Assembly: GCA_018675425.1 (NCBI GenBank)
Contig: JABGYD010000063.1
Span: 1 to 61,360 of the forward strand
Direction of reading: 5' to 3'
Source of the DNA: Kordiimonadaceae bacterium
GTDB taxonomy: Bacteria; Pseudomonadota; Alphaproteobacteria; Sphingomonadales; Emcibacteraceae
Length of the DNA: 61,360 bases
The notes under the pieces are model-generated. The model was not told where the DNA came from, did no database searches, and worked only from the letters and a program-made list of their open reading frames with translations. The position numbers and the translations under genes are program-made. Shown in pieces: positions 8,921-16,373 of this stretch; within the stretch, counting starts at the first letter, position 1; each line of letters opens with the position of its first letter.

Positions 8921-9555
8921 TGAACTTAATGACATCATGGACACAAAAACTTAGCGATATGCCATTGGTAGCTATCTTGCGTGGCTTACCGCCTGAGCAG
9001 GCAATCGATGTTTCAACGGTACTCGTAGAGGCAGGTTTTAAAATTATTGAAGTCCCCCTTAATTCACCAGAACCTTTTGAGAGTATTTCTAAAATTAAGA
9101 AGCATTTTGGCGATCAAATAATTGTTGGTGCGGGTACAGTATTAACGGGCGAAGACGCACGTAAAGTGCATGATTGCGGCGGTGAATTAATCGTAGCCCC
9201 AAACCTCGACCCTGAAGTTGCAGAAGTGTCACGCGCATTAGGGATGATATATTGCCCAGGAATACTCACTCCAACAGAAGCATTTTTGGCCTTAAAATTG
9301 GGCGCAACAACGATAAAGCTATTTCCTGCTGATGCCCACCCCCCGTCCTATATCAAAGCAATCAGAGCAGTATTGCCACCAGAGACATCAATCATGCCCA
9401 CAGGTGGCATCGTACCGGATAACATGGCTCAATATATTTCTGCGGGTGCAAACGGCTTAGGACTAGGTTCTGCATTATATTCTCCAAATAAAACATTAGA
9501 TGAAATATCCGCTGCCGCCAAAACGTACATCAAGGCAATCAAACCCCTTCTTTAG
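8920..9555 (+). CDS. dgoA: 2-dehydro-3-deoxy-6-phosphogalactonate aldolase
   Basis: Class I aldolase of the KDPG/KDPGal family, about 211 residues. Marks are LVAILRGLPPEQAI (KDPGal type) and the catalytic Glu region IIEVPLNSPEPF. AGTVLTGEDARKV, the Schiff-base lysine in TIKLFPADAHPPSYIKAIRAVLP and the phosphate-binding PTGGIVPDNM follow. The start ATG overlaps the dgoK stop. It splits KDPGal (and probably KDPG made by kdgK) to pyruvate and glyceraldehyde 3-phosphate. Confidence 0.92.
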   Translation: MNLMTSWTQKLSDMPLVAILRGLPPEQAIDVSTVLVEAGFKIIEVPLNSPEPFESISKIKKHFGDQIIVGAGTVLTGEDARKVHDCGGELIVAPNLDPEVAEVSRALGMIYCPGILTPTEAFLALKLGATTIKLFPADAHPPSYIKAIRAVLPPETSIMPTGGIVPDNMAQYISAGANGLGLGSALYSPNKTLDEISAAAKTYIKAIKPLL

Positions 9556-9577
9556 GGTAAATTTTAAAGGAGCATTC

Positions 9578-10819
9578 ATGAATAATCAAAATGACAACAG
9601 CAATAATCATAGGCGCAATTTTTTAAAATTCTTGCTTGCTAGCCCCCTTATTGGTTATGCGGGGACAGCCCTAGCGTCTGATACTGGAAAATTAGATCCT
9701 GATTTACAGTTTATTCTTGATCTAAAAAAAGAATTAATCTCTAGCCCTGAAGAGGCGCTCAATATTTTTGATCTAGAAGCAGTTGCTCGTGAAACACTCC
9801 CTCGAGCCCATTATGGTTATATCGCCACAGGGGTTGCAGATGAACGAAGTCAGATTGCCAATAGACAAGGATATAAAAATATCCGGCTAAAAGCGCGGCG
9901 TATGGTCGATGTAAGAACGATTGACACCTCTGTTACCTTATTTGGACGAAAGTGGGCTTCACCGCTTGCTATCGCGCCAACAGGGCATCAAGGAGCTTAT
10001 CATCCGCAAGGCGAATTAGCCGTTGCGCGTGCCGCAAAAGAAAAAGGCAAGCTGATGATGCTTTCAAATGTTACGTCTAATTCCGTTGAAGATGTCAATG
10101 AAGCCAGAGGGGAGCCTGTTTGGTTCCAATTATATGCAAGTGAGCATTGGTCTTCTAATTTGAAAATGATTGAACGTGCTGAGCGTGCGGGTTGTCCGGT
10201 TCTTATACTGACCGTCGATATGGTAGGCGCAAGTTACAGAGAAACTCAGGACCTTTTCATGAGGCAAGATGATCGTAATTGTTCGGCTTGTCATGGTGAG
10301 GTTAGAAGTCCGTTTAGAGGACGCCCCATGTATGACGGTATTGATTTGAATGCTTATTTGGATGCAGGGGTTCGTTTTGACTGGGATTTGGTGAAGAAAA
10401 TCAAAGACACAACGGATATGAAGCTTATCATTAAAGGAATAACACACCCTCTTGATGCGAAACTATGTGTTGAGCATGGCGTTGATGGCATAATAGTTTC
10501 TAACCACGGTGGTCGCTCGCAGGCGGATTCAAGAGGTACTATCGAGATATTACCTGAAATAGTTAAAGCGGTGGATGGGAGAATTCCTGTCATGGTTGAT
10601 GGTGGCATTCGCCGCGGTTCTGATATCTTCAAAGCTCTAGCGTTAGGTGCTACCGCTGTAGATATCGGCAGACCTTATTTATGGGGATTAGGGGCTTTCG
10701 GTCAGCCGGGGGTTGAGCGTATACTCGACATATTTGATGCAGAATTTAAAGTCGTTATGGAGCAAATGGGAATAACTTCTATAGACCAAATAACCCCGGC
10801 ATCACTTGCATTACCTTAG
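9578..10819 (+). CDS. Tat-exported FMN alpha-hydroxyacid dehydrogenase with a CxxCH motif
   Basis: FMN-dependent alpha-hydroxyacid oxidase/dehydrogenase family (LldD, mandelate dehydrogenase). The start at 9578 is chosen because AAAGGAG precedes it by 7 bases; an open frame upstream overlaps dgoA and is not used. The N-terminus HRRNFLKFLLASPLIGYAG is a twin-arginine type signal. Flavin and active-site marks are APTGHQGAYHPQGE, VSNHGGRSQADS (catalytic His and Arg), MVDGGIRRGSDIFKALALGA and IGRPYLWGL. Unusually, residues 235-239 read CSACH, a potential covalent haem c site, in the loop before the active-site barrel strand. A periplasmic dehydrogenase passing electrons to cytochrome c would fit. 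It is the last gene of the cluster; it would oxidise a hydroxy acid made or met outside the cell membrane. Confidence 0.85.
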   Translation: MNNQNDNSNNHRRNFLKFLLASPLIGYAGTALASDTGKLDPDLQFILDLKKELISSPEEALNIFDLEAVARETLPRAHYGYIATGVADERSQIANRQGYKNIRLKARRMVDVRTIDTSVTLFGRKWASPLAIAPTGHQGAYHPQGELAVARAAKEKGKLMMLSNVTSNSVEDVNEARGEPVWFQLYASEHWSSNLKMIERAERAGCPVLILTVDMVGASYRETQDLFMRQDDRNCSACHGEVRSPFRGRPMYDGIDLNAYLDAGVRFDWDLVKKIKDTTDMKLIIKGITHPLDAKLCVEHGVDGIIVSNHGGRSQADSRGTIEILPEIVKAVDGRIPVMVDGGIRRGSDIFKALALGATAVDIGRPYLWGLGAFGQPGVERILDIFDAEFKVVMEQMGITSIDQITPASLALP

Positions 10820-10833
10820 GGAATCGCGAAGGA

Positions 10834-11592
10834 TTAATAACCAAGCTTATCCGATATGGCTTTTGCGCATATTAGTAATGGATCAATATAATATGTTCTG
10901 GTTTCATTAAGCCTAAAGCTTGGCGTTGATACGCTTACACTTGCCACAGGTTCACCGCGAGCGTTCAAAATTGGTGCGCCGTAACAGACAATCCCGTTTT
11001 CATTTTCTTGATCATCTACAACAAAACCGTCTTTTTGCGCAGTCGCAATTTTCTGCCGTAACTTATCTGGATCAGTTGTTGTGAATGATGTAACCTGTTC
11101 CATGGGTAATCTATTAATAAGGTCAGACAGTTTTTGTGGTTTTAGCCCTGCAAGAAATGCTTTGCCTACACCCGTTGTATGAAAGGGAACAAGCACCCCG
11201 ACAATAGACGCCATACGAACGGCTTCTCGGCTTTCAATTTTGTCAATAATCATCATTTGTGTGCCGCTAGGAATTGCAAGATGAACGGTTTCGCCAGTTT
11301 CATCTCCAAGGCGTTCAAGATCAACACGGGCAATTTGCCTAATATCATTATTGGCAAGTGCGTTTCGGGCAAGTGATATAAGACGTGTACCAAGGCTATA
11401 ACGTTTCTCAGGGCGTTGAACTATTAAGAGTTCAGCTTCAAGAGCTGAGAGCACCCTATAAAGGGTAGGCCGAGTAAGATCACTGGCTTCTAATATATCG
11501 GTTAATGAAGGAGGCCGTGGAGCATCCGCAATAAATTGTAAAATCTCTATATTACGGGAAAAACTTTTTGCTCCCTGAATTACTTTATTCAA
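10834..11592 (-). CDS. IclR-family transcriptional regulator of the sugar-acid cluster
   Basis: IclR/KdgR-type regulator, 252 residues. The N-terminal winged helix-turn-helix contains SLTDILEASDLTRPTLYRVLSALE, and the C-terminal GAF-like effector domain contains the FHTTGVGKAFLAGL block. It starts with TTG; the site AAAGGA lies 8 bases upstream and no suitable ATG exists. It converges on the FMN dehydrogenase gene with only 14 bases between stops. The promoter region holds a palindrome (11655-11676) that matches one before the cupin gene (2825-2847). It is therefore probably autoregulated and controls the operon in response to a keto-deoxy sugar acid, as KdgR does in other bacteria. Confidence 0.88.
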   Translation of the reverse strand: MNKVIQGAKSFSRNIEILQFIADAPRPPSLTDILEASDLTRPTLYRVLSALEAELLIVQRPEKRYSLGTRLISLARNALANNDIRQIARVDLERLGDETGETVHLAIPSGTQMMIIDKIESREAVRMASIVGVLVPFHTTGVGKAFLAGLKPQKLSDLINRLPMEQVTSFTTTDPDKLRQKIATAQKDGFVVDDQENENGIVCYGAPILNARGEPVASVSVSTPSFRLNETRTYYIDPLLICAKAISDKLGY

Positions 11593-11654
11593 TTATTGAT
11601 CCTTTGCAGCCGTTACGAGATATTTCGTCATTATCTATGTACCCATTTTTCACA

Positions 11655-11676
11655 TTACTGTCCACTATATGGTCAA
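11655..11676. promoter_or_regulatory. Putative IclR operator upstream of its own gene
   Basis: TTACTGTCCACTATATGGTCAA contains the palindrome CCA-CTATA-TGG and matches the 2831 core at 11 of 13 positions (TCCACTATRTGRT). It lies about 60-80 bases upstream of the TTG start of the IclR gene. Confidence 0.5.
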
Positions 11677-11696
11677 GCGCATTTTTAATAATAAAT

Positions 11697-11732
11697 CTGA
11701 GTGTCTGCTTTGGGTCGAAAGCAGACTCTCAG
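11697..11732. repeat. Palindromic intergenic repeat, copy 2
   Basis: Arms CTGAGTGTCTGCTTT (11697-11711) and AAAGCAGACTCTCAG (11718-11732) around the loop GGGTCG, with one mismatch. The left arm is identical over 14 bases to copy 1 at 1750. The two copies bracket the 10-kb sugar-acid cluster. Confidence 0.8.
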
Positions 11733-11917
11733 AAAAAGCACAAATAGACCTTTAAATTAGACGTATCGGCGGGATATGACTGTCAACCCCTTAACTCTTT
11801 AACCCCACCCGGGGGGTATGTCACCCTTTTGAAACTTGGAGTCTCTGATGAGCTAGTAGTACTTGTTTGGACGAACGATCAGCTATATTTTGGGAACTGG
11901 TATCGGGCTGTACTTTT

Positions 11918-12280
11918 TTAGTTTTGAGCTATAGATTTTATTTTTTGAAAGATAAAATATACCAAAGCCCCAACCAAAACCCCCAAACTATTTGCTATAA
12001 CATCAAGAAATTCTGGGAATCGGCCCGGAATAAATGATTGTGCAACTTCTAGACAAATGCCTATTAAAATTTGTATTGCCAAAATCGATAATAAAGAATG
12101 TTTTTTGGTAGACGATAAAAGCGCGATAAAGGTGAGGATGAAATAAATTAAAAAATGAGCTACTTTATCATTAAATGATAGTTGAGTAGAAATTTGATCT
12201 TGAGGTAAAAGTGATAAAATCACTACTACCAATACCATTAACCCCCAAATTACTTTTCTTTTATTGTGTGATATTAACAT
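11918..12280 (-). CDS. VanZ-like membrane protein
   Basis: Small integral membrane protein of 120 residues with four predicted helices. Family marks of VanZ-like proteins are KVAHFLIYFILTFIAL (helix 2, with the usual His) and GICLEVAQSFIPGRFPEFLDVIANSLGVLVGAL, which contains the conserved E-x-x-Q...R-x-x-x-x-D-x-x-x-N pattern. The start ATG is preceded by TAGGAC. Function in Gram-negative bacteria is unknown; antibiotic resistance should not be assumed. It stands alone between two poorly coding intervals. Confidence 0.75.
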   Translation of the reverse strand: MLISHNKRKVIWGLMVLVVVILSLLPQDQISTQLSFNDKVAHFLIYFILTFIALLSSTKKHSLLSILAIQILIGICLEVAQSFIPGRFPEFLDVIANSLGVLVGALVYFIFQKIKSIAQN

Positions 12281-12581
12281 ATATATGTCCTAAGAGAATA
12301 TCAAAATTAAAATTTTGGGTACTGTCAAATTAACTAGTATACCAATTCAGTATAGCTGCTACTTTTTATTAAATGGTCATATCATTTGAATATTTTTAAC
12401 ATAATCCTGCACTAAATAGGTAACTTTTAATTTTTCTGATTTATCTGGTTCTAAATATTCTTCGAAAAGCTTAAATAGCTATGTATAACTAGTTCATCTG
12501 CTGCTACTCCAAGGGAAAGTTTCCCGATAACAACAAAACGATCTCGGACCTACCCACTAGGAAACCAATTTCTAACGAAGA
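12281..12581. other. Gene-free interval of 301 bases with a probable gene remnant
   Basis: No intact gene. The right half contains minus-strand protein-like segments at 12382-12546, listed separately. The rest is AT-rich with no clear motif. Confidence 0.55.
12382..12546 (-). pseudogene. Possible decayed gene fragment, family not recognised
   Basis: On the minus strand one frame reads RDRFVVIGKLSLGVAADELV and then IHSYLS before a stop. A second frame, overlapping its end, continues as LFEEYLEPDKSEKLKVTYLV followed by QDYVKNIQMI and a stop. Both look like real protein in composition, with charged helices and no low complexity. They would join through one frameshift near 12460. No start codon or family match is recognised. 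It may be the C-terminal relic of a gene. Confidence 0.35.
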
Positions 12582-13991
12582 TTAATAGATTTCTAATCCT
12601 CTCAGTCCAAGGCGCAAAAGCCGTTCTTCGATGGCATATAAGGGAATGCTTGCTTGTCCTTTCGCGGGATCATCACCGACGCCTGTAATGAAAGCAATAA
12701 TACCTTCTTTATTTATTGGATCAAACCAAAACTGGCCCTGCAAACCGTATGCAGAGCCAAGATGGCCGTAAAAAACTTTACTTGTATTTGATAAACCCCA
12801 GTTTTTTAAATCAATGATATGTGTTGATAGGCCGTAAGTTGTCATCATACCGACCGAACTAGTGTCACCAAGAATGGCTTCACCACCAGTATGACCATTT
12901 TCAAGCCCAGAAGTATACTGCCAAACCGGCTTTATCATTTCAGCGATTGAGGCTTTAGAAATGATTCTCTTATGGTTATAAACACCATCATTAAGAAGCA
13001 TTTGCATAATAACTGATAGATCCCTTGAAGATGCACGAAGGCCACCTTGTGGTGAGAAAAGAGTTGGGTTTTTACCAAGTTCATAAGCTTCAAGTGGCTT
13101 CAAATCAGGTATTTCCTCTCGGCCATAAAGTGTACTTTCATAATAACAGCTGATCTGGTCACCATCGACTTGTTCCACCCACGGTCCATCCAAGTTCCAG
13201 TTCTCACCGCCCTCACCTCGGCGATAAAGAGTGGCAAGTTCTGAGAAGTTGTTTGTGTGCAGTGTACAAACGTTAAAACTTGAATTTAGGCCAAGAGGCT
13301 CCAAAATTTGCTCCTTAACAAACAAGTCCATTCTTTGCCCTGACACCTTTTCGATAATTCCAGAAATAATACCAAAATTCAAATTTGAGTATGTAAAATA
13401 ATCCCCAGGCCCTTGATTTTCAACATTTGCAAAGTGAGCACCATTTTCAAAATGTTCCGAACTTTTTAAATTTGCTCCCAAAATAAAGAAATCTTTAAAA
13501 TTTTGTTCTATTCCCATAAAATAATAGCTTCCGTCACGGATCGAAGACACATGAGCCAAGACCTGCCTAACGGTGATCAATCGCTCCGGAAAATTTGGAT
13601 TTCTAAGTTTAAAACCAAGATAATAAGAAACGTCTCTATCAAGATCAATTTTTCCTTCTTCAACCAAGGTCATTAATGCCGTAGTTAGCACAAATTTAGA
13701 AATAGAGGCAATACGCACCTTATGGTGAGTGGTTAGTGCTACTTCAGCACCTTTTCCTCTTCGCGCTAATCCCTCAGCATGCTCAAAAACAATCTCACCC
13801 TTTTTTATAAGGATCATTTGAACGCCAGATATTTCAGTCGGGGTCACTTCCATATTATAAGTGATGTCATAGAGTTCCTGTTTTAGATCAAAGCTTTTTG
13901 AGGTTCGGGCAATGTGACCGCCCTCGTCACTGCAGCTACCTAGGTTGATGCACAGAACTCCAAGGAGGACGATTTTTATTAGTTTTAACAT
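12582..13991 (-). CDS. Serine beta-lactamase-like hydrolase, lipoprotein
   Basis: Class C beta-lactamase / esterase / D-aminopeptidase superfamily protein of about 469 residues. The N-terminus is a lipoprotein signal with lipobox LGSC, so it is anchored in a membrane facing the periplasm. The catalytic set is visible: SISK (SxxK nucleophile motif, in RIASISKFVLTTALM), YSNLNFG (YxN) and the third-box equivalent YGHLGSAYG (HxG). These proteins hydrolyse esters, amides or peptides; true beta-lactam resistance is unlikely to be their role. It is monocistronic, flanked by intervals of remnant DNA. Confidence 0.85.
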   Translation of the reverse strand: MLKLIKIVLLGVLCINLGSCSDEGGHIARTSKSFDLKQELYDITYNMEVTPTEISGVQMILIKKGEIVFEHAEGLARRGKGAEVALTTHHKVRIASISKFVLTTALMTLVEEGKIDLDRDVSYYLGFKLRNPNFPERLITVRQVLAHVSSIRDGSYYFMGIEQNFKDFFILGANLKSSEHFENGAHFANVENQGPGDYFTYSNLNFGIISGIIEKVSGQRMDLFVKEQILEPLGLNSSFNVCTLHTNNFSELATLYRRGEGGENWNLDGPWVEQVDGDQISCYYESTLYGREEIPDLKPLEAYELGKNPTLFSPQGGLRASSRDLSVIMQMLLNDGVYNHKRIISKASIAEMIKPVWQYTSGLENGHTGGEAILGDTSSVGMMTTYGLSTHIIDLKNWGLSNTSKVFYGHLGSAYGLQGQFWFDPINKEGIIAFITGVGDDPAKGQASIPLYAIEERLLRLGLRGLEIY

Positions 13992-14285
13992 TATTTTTAT
14001 CTTTTATTTCAAATCTAGAGGTTTTTGGGGATTTTAGGACGAAATAACCACTTTCAAAACATCAATCATAACCTTGATTGTTTCCATTACACTAGTTGCA
14101 CTTAACCCCACTTGGTTCTTTTAATGATAGATTTCCTAATATTAAAATTTTTAGCCTATACCCAAACCCCTCACCTGTAAACCTGACCACAGTCCAGTTT
14201 GTCTCACTTACTAGTATCTGGGTAGAGTTAGCTATGAAAAATGGTCATAAAATAACAACAAAAAAAAACTCAAACACAAACATAA
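13992..14285. other. Gene-free interval
   Basis: AT-rich sequence between the serine hydrolase start and the Sel1 remnant. A 66-codon frame (14096-14296) has no recognisable domain, a Pro/Asn/Thr-rich low-complexity content and no ribosome site, so I do not call it a gene. Near 14254-14290 the sequence is an A/C-only run (repeated CAAACA/AACAAC units). Confidence 0.5.
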
Positions 14286-14498
14286 ACAACACCTAGTGTC
14301 AAAGATGCTGTTGCCCAAAATAATCTTGGTCTCATGTATGATAATGGTAATGGAGTTCCTCAGGATTATGTAGAGGCGTATAAGTGTTGGAATTTGGCTG
14401 CTAAGGAATTCAAGGAGATGATTGAAGAGAAAATGACTAGGCAGCAAATAGCTGAAGGTCAGAGACTATCGAGAGAGTGGTTTAAGGAGCATCAATAA
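14286..14498 (+). pseudogene. Truncated Sel1-repeat protein remnant
   Basis: The open frame from 14286 to the TAA at 14496-14498 translates to one Sel1-like repeat: AVAQNNLGLMYDNGNGVPQD followed by YVEAYKCWNLAAKEF. After that comes a C-terminal tail with MTRQQIAEGQRLSREW, the standard ending of short bacterial Sel1 proteins. Upstream repeats and any signal peptide are missing; the frame is closed by TAA at 14283. The first Met is inside the repeat. It is the 3' relic of a secreted Sel1-repeat gene, cut off by A/C-rich DNA. Confidence 0.75.
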
Positions 14499-14517
14499 TG
14501 AAGGTTTTCATAGAAAT

Positions 14518-14994
14518 TTATTTTTTTCTTTTTTCTTCTTCTTTTCTTTTAGCTTTTTCTTCTTCTTTTCTTTTAGCTTTTTCTTTTCTTTTGTCTTTTT
14601 CTTTTTCCAAACTTATCTTATCTTTTAAACTCATAATATAAGCAGATATAGCTAAAATTAATATTGCCCCTGCTTCACCCATCAACAACAAAGCGTCTAT
14701 ATCTTTACTTTGCATAACAATTAATCGGCACAGAGCCGTAATTGCGATAATGATAGGGAGAGTAACAGGAATTCTATTTGTACTATAGAAGGCTCCAACC
14801 ATTCCTATTATTTCAACATATATAAATAGTAAAAAAAGATCTGAAAGAAGGATCTCTCTTGCTTGAAACATTGAATACAAATATTGACCAGCCGCAATAC
14901 AGGTTGCTATTCCAATAATAGCAAGAAGAGCCCTTTCGCTCAAATCTGTTGTCCAGTGCAGACTTTTATTAATTTTTGGTAATTTAAAATCCAT
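14518..14994 (-). CDS. PsiE-family membrane protein with Lys/Glu tail
   Basis: Integral membrane protein of 158 residues with four helices. The block LSDLFLLFIYVEIIGMVGAF, then RIPVTLPIIIAITALCRLIV, matches the phosphate-starvation-inducible PsiE family. The C-terminal 30 residues are almost only Lys, Glu, Arg and Ala and contain an exact tandem unit KAKRKEEE, encoded by a 24-base direct repeat close to the stop codon. This tail is not part of the usual family and would be a charged coiled or disordered cytoplasmic segment. Function is unknown even for E. coli PsiE. A 16-bp perfect palindrome lies about 90 bases upstream of the start. Confidence 0.75.
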   Translation of the reverse strand: MDFKLPKINKSLHWTTDLSERALLAIIGIATCIAAGQYLYSMFQAREILLSDLFLLFIYVEIIGMVGAFYSTNRIPVTLPIIIAITALCRLIVMQSKDIDALLLMGEAGAILILAISAYIMSLKDKISLEKEKDKRKEKAKRKEEEKAKRKEEEKRKK

Positions 14995-15078
14995 TAACCC
15001 ACAAACCTAACCATTAATTGTAAAAAAATATATGATACCATAAAACAACAATAAACAACAATAACCACTATAAATTAT

Positions 15079-15094
15079 TAATTCATATGAATTA
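15079..15094. promoter_or_regulatory. Perfect 16-bp palindrome
   Basis: TAATTCATATGAATTA is fully self-complementary. It lies in the 188-base interval between the psiE-like start (14994) and the end of the M24 gene (15183), where the psiE-like promoter should be. It is a possible operator; no partner site was found. Confidence 0.3.
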
Positions 15095-15182
15095 TTTCTT
15101 ATTAAAATACGATTTAATGCGACAGATGATTAGAATATAGGAAGGTTATTCTTGGCTATTTATCCATCCTAAGTAACTAGTT

Positions 15183-16355
15183 TTAAATAGTATTTAGAGC
15201 GAAATAAGGTTCTTTCCAAGACTTATAATCATTAATTACTTTAACTTCATTTATCTCTAACAAAACAGTATCTCGGGATCGATACAATAGAGACTTATAC
15301 TTCACTAAACCATCAAGGATAAATATCATGTTTTTTTCAAGTATTGTTTGGTCCCCCAAACTTAAAAATGGACCCTCCATCGGAGACACGCCAACATTAA
15401 AACCTAATGCATGACCATCAATAATCTCAATACCTGCATTTGCAGCTTTTTCCACTGCATCCTTATAAACTTCGCAACACCGGCGTCCTACTTTTAATAC
15501 ATCGCATAGTATCTTACGTAATTCCACTAAATGCTTATATGCAATTTCTTGTTCATCACTCATTTCCTCAGACATAATAGCAATCCGTGTTGAGTTACTC
15601 CAATAACCGTTTTCATTATTCATAGCATCGGCAATAATTGTGTCTCCGATCTGCGTAAAGTCGCCTGCTGCAAAACCAAATTTTGGTGCATAAGCCCATA
15701 TATTCGATATGCTATTACCAATAACGCCACGTGAGCATGCGTTATAACCTTCAAGATCGATGTCTCGCTCTAAACTGTGAATACGTAAATTTTCTGAAAT
15801 ACTCATTGACGATTTTGATCTATCTGCAATTAAATGGTGATAAAACCCATTGATTGCATGATCAGTTTTCATAGCAATTGACTTTAAATGTTTAATTTCC
15901 ATTTTTGTTTTTCTTGACCGTGCAGACATAATATCATCCGCACAAGCAACATGTTTGCCCCCCAATTCGGCAATTTCTTTTTTTATTATTTTGCTTATTA
16001 TAATTGGAATTAGTTCATCATCGCAGCCTAAGCGTTTTGCTGAGCTGCACTTTTCAAAAACAATTTTAATGGCGCTTTCCAATGGATCATGTTTTAAAGA
16101 ATATGCAAAAACATCAACATTATGATTAGATTGTTTAACAATATTTTCCCAGCACTTTGGAACAACAACTAAAGGGTTTTTATCTTTCTTTAAAAGCGCG
16201 AACATCCGTAAGTCAGTTTGTGCATGGGAGCACGGTATTTTAATGTTGGTAGCATATTGAATATTATAGATATCAGAAATAATAAGTACATCAAGCTGCT
16301 TAGTATCGATGATTGTTGCTATTTTTTGTGTTATTTCTTGCTCAAGGTTATTCAT
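15183..16355 (-). CDS. M24 pita-bread protein, metal ligands partly lost (paralogue 1)
   Basis: Creatinase/aminopeptidase P (M24) fold protein of 390 residues with the usual N-terminal creatinase domain (about 1-140) and C-terminal pita-bread domain (150-370). In true M24 metallopeptidases five ligands hold two metals. Here the first Asp is kept (D243) and the His is kept (H315, GHALG). The second Asp is Asn (GYWSNSTR, N254), the first Glu is Asp (FILDG, D348) and the last Glu is Arg (R361). This points to creatinase- or ectoine-hydrolase-like chemistry, or to a non-catalytic subunit, rather than peptidase activity. TAAAGGA precedes the ATG. The gene follows a paralogue with 18 bases between them and shares its C-terminal YKSW motif. 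Confidence 0.75.
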   Translation of the reverse strand: MNNLEQEITQKIATIIDTKQLDVLIISDIYNIQYATNIKIPCSHAQTDLRMFALLKKDKNPLVVVPKCWENIVKQSNHNVDVFAYSLKHDPLESAIKIVFEKCSSAKRLGCDDELIPIIISKIIKKEIAELGGKHVACADDIMSARSRKTKMEIKHLKSIAMKTDHAINGFYHHLIADRSKSSMSISENLRIHSLERDIDLEGYNACSRGVIGNSISNIWAYAPKFGFAAGDFTQIGDTIIADAMNNENGYWSNSTRIAIMSEEMSDEQEIAYKHLVELRKILCDVLKVGRRCCEVYKDAVEKAANAGIEIIDGHALGFNVGVSPMEGPFLSLGDQTILEKNMIFILDGLVKYKSLLYRSRDTVLLEINEVKVINDYKSWKEPYFALNTI

Positions 16356-16373
16356 AATATCAATTTTCCTTTA

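Larger units (their letters stand above)
11593..11917. other. Gene-free interval of 325 bases
   Basis: Holds the putative IclR operator (11655-11676), palindromic repeat copy 2 (11697-11732) and a strikingly GC-rich near-palindrome at 11802-11817 (ACCCC ... GGGGT) in otherwise AT-rich sequence. No open frame with coding character was seen. Confidence 0.7.

Noticed and set aside
9500-9577. N-terminal extension of the FMN dehydrogenase
   Set aside because: It overlaps dgoA; the ATG at 9578 has AAAGGAG and begins a clean Tat signal.
11802-11817. GC-rich near-palindrome as a rho-independent terminator
   Set aside because: No T-run on either side and only a 5-bp stem with interruption.
12582-13991. 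Antibiotic-resistance beta-lactamase
   Set aside because: The SxxK/YxN/HxG set is shared by many esterases and peptidases; the HxG third box and lipoprotein form do not indicate AmpC.
14096-14296. 66-codon plus-strand open frame
   Set aside because: No ribosome site, low-complexity Asn/Thr/Pro content, no recognisable domain, and it runs into the Sel1 relic in another frame.
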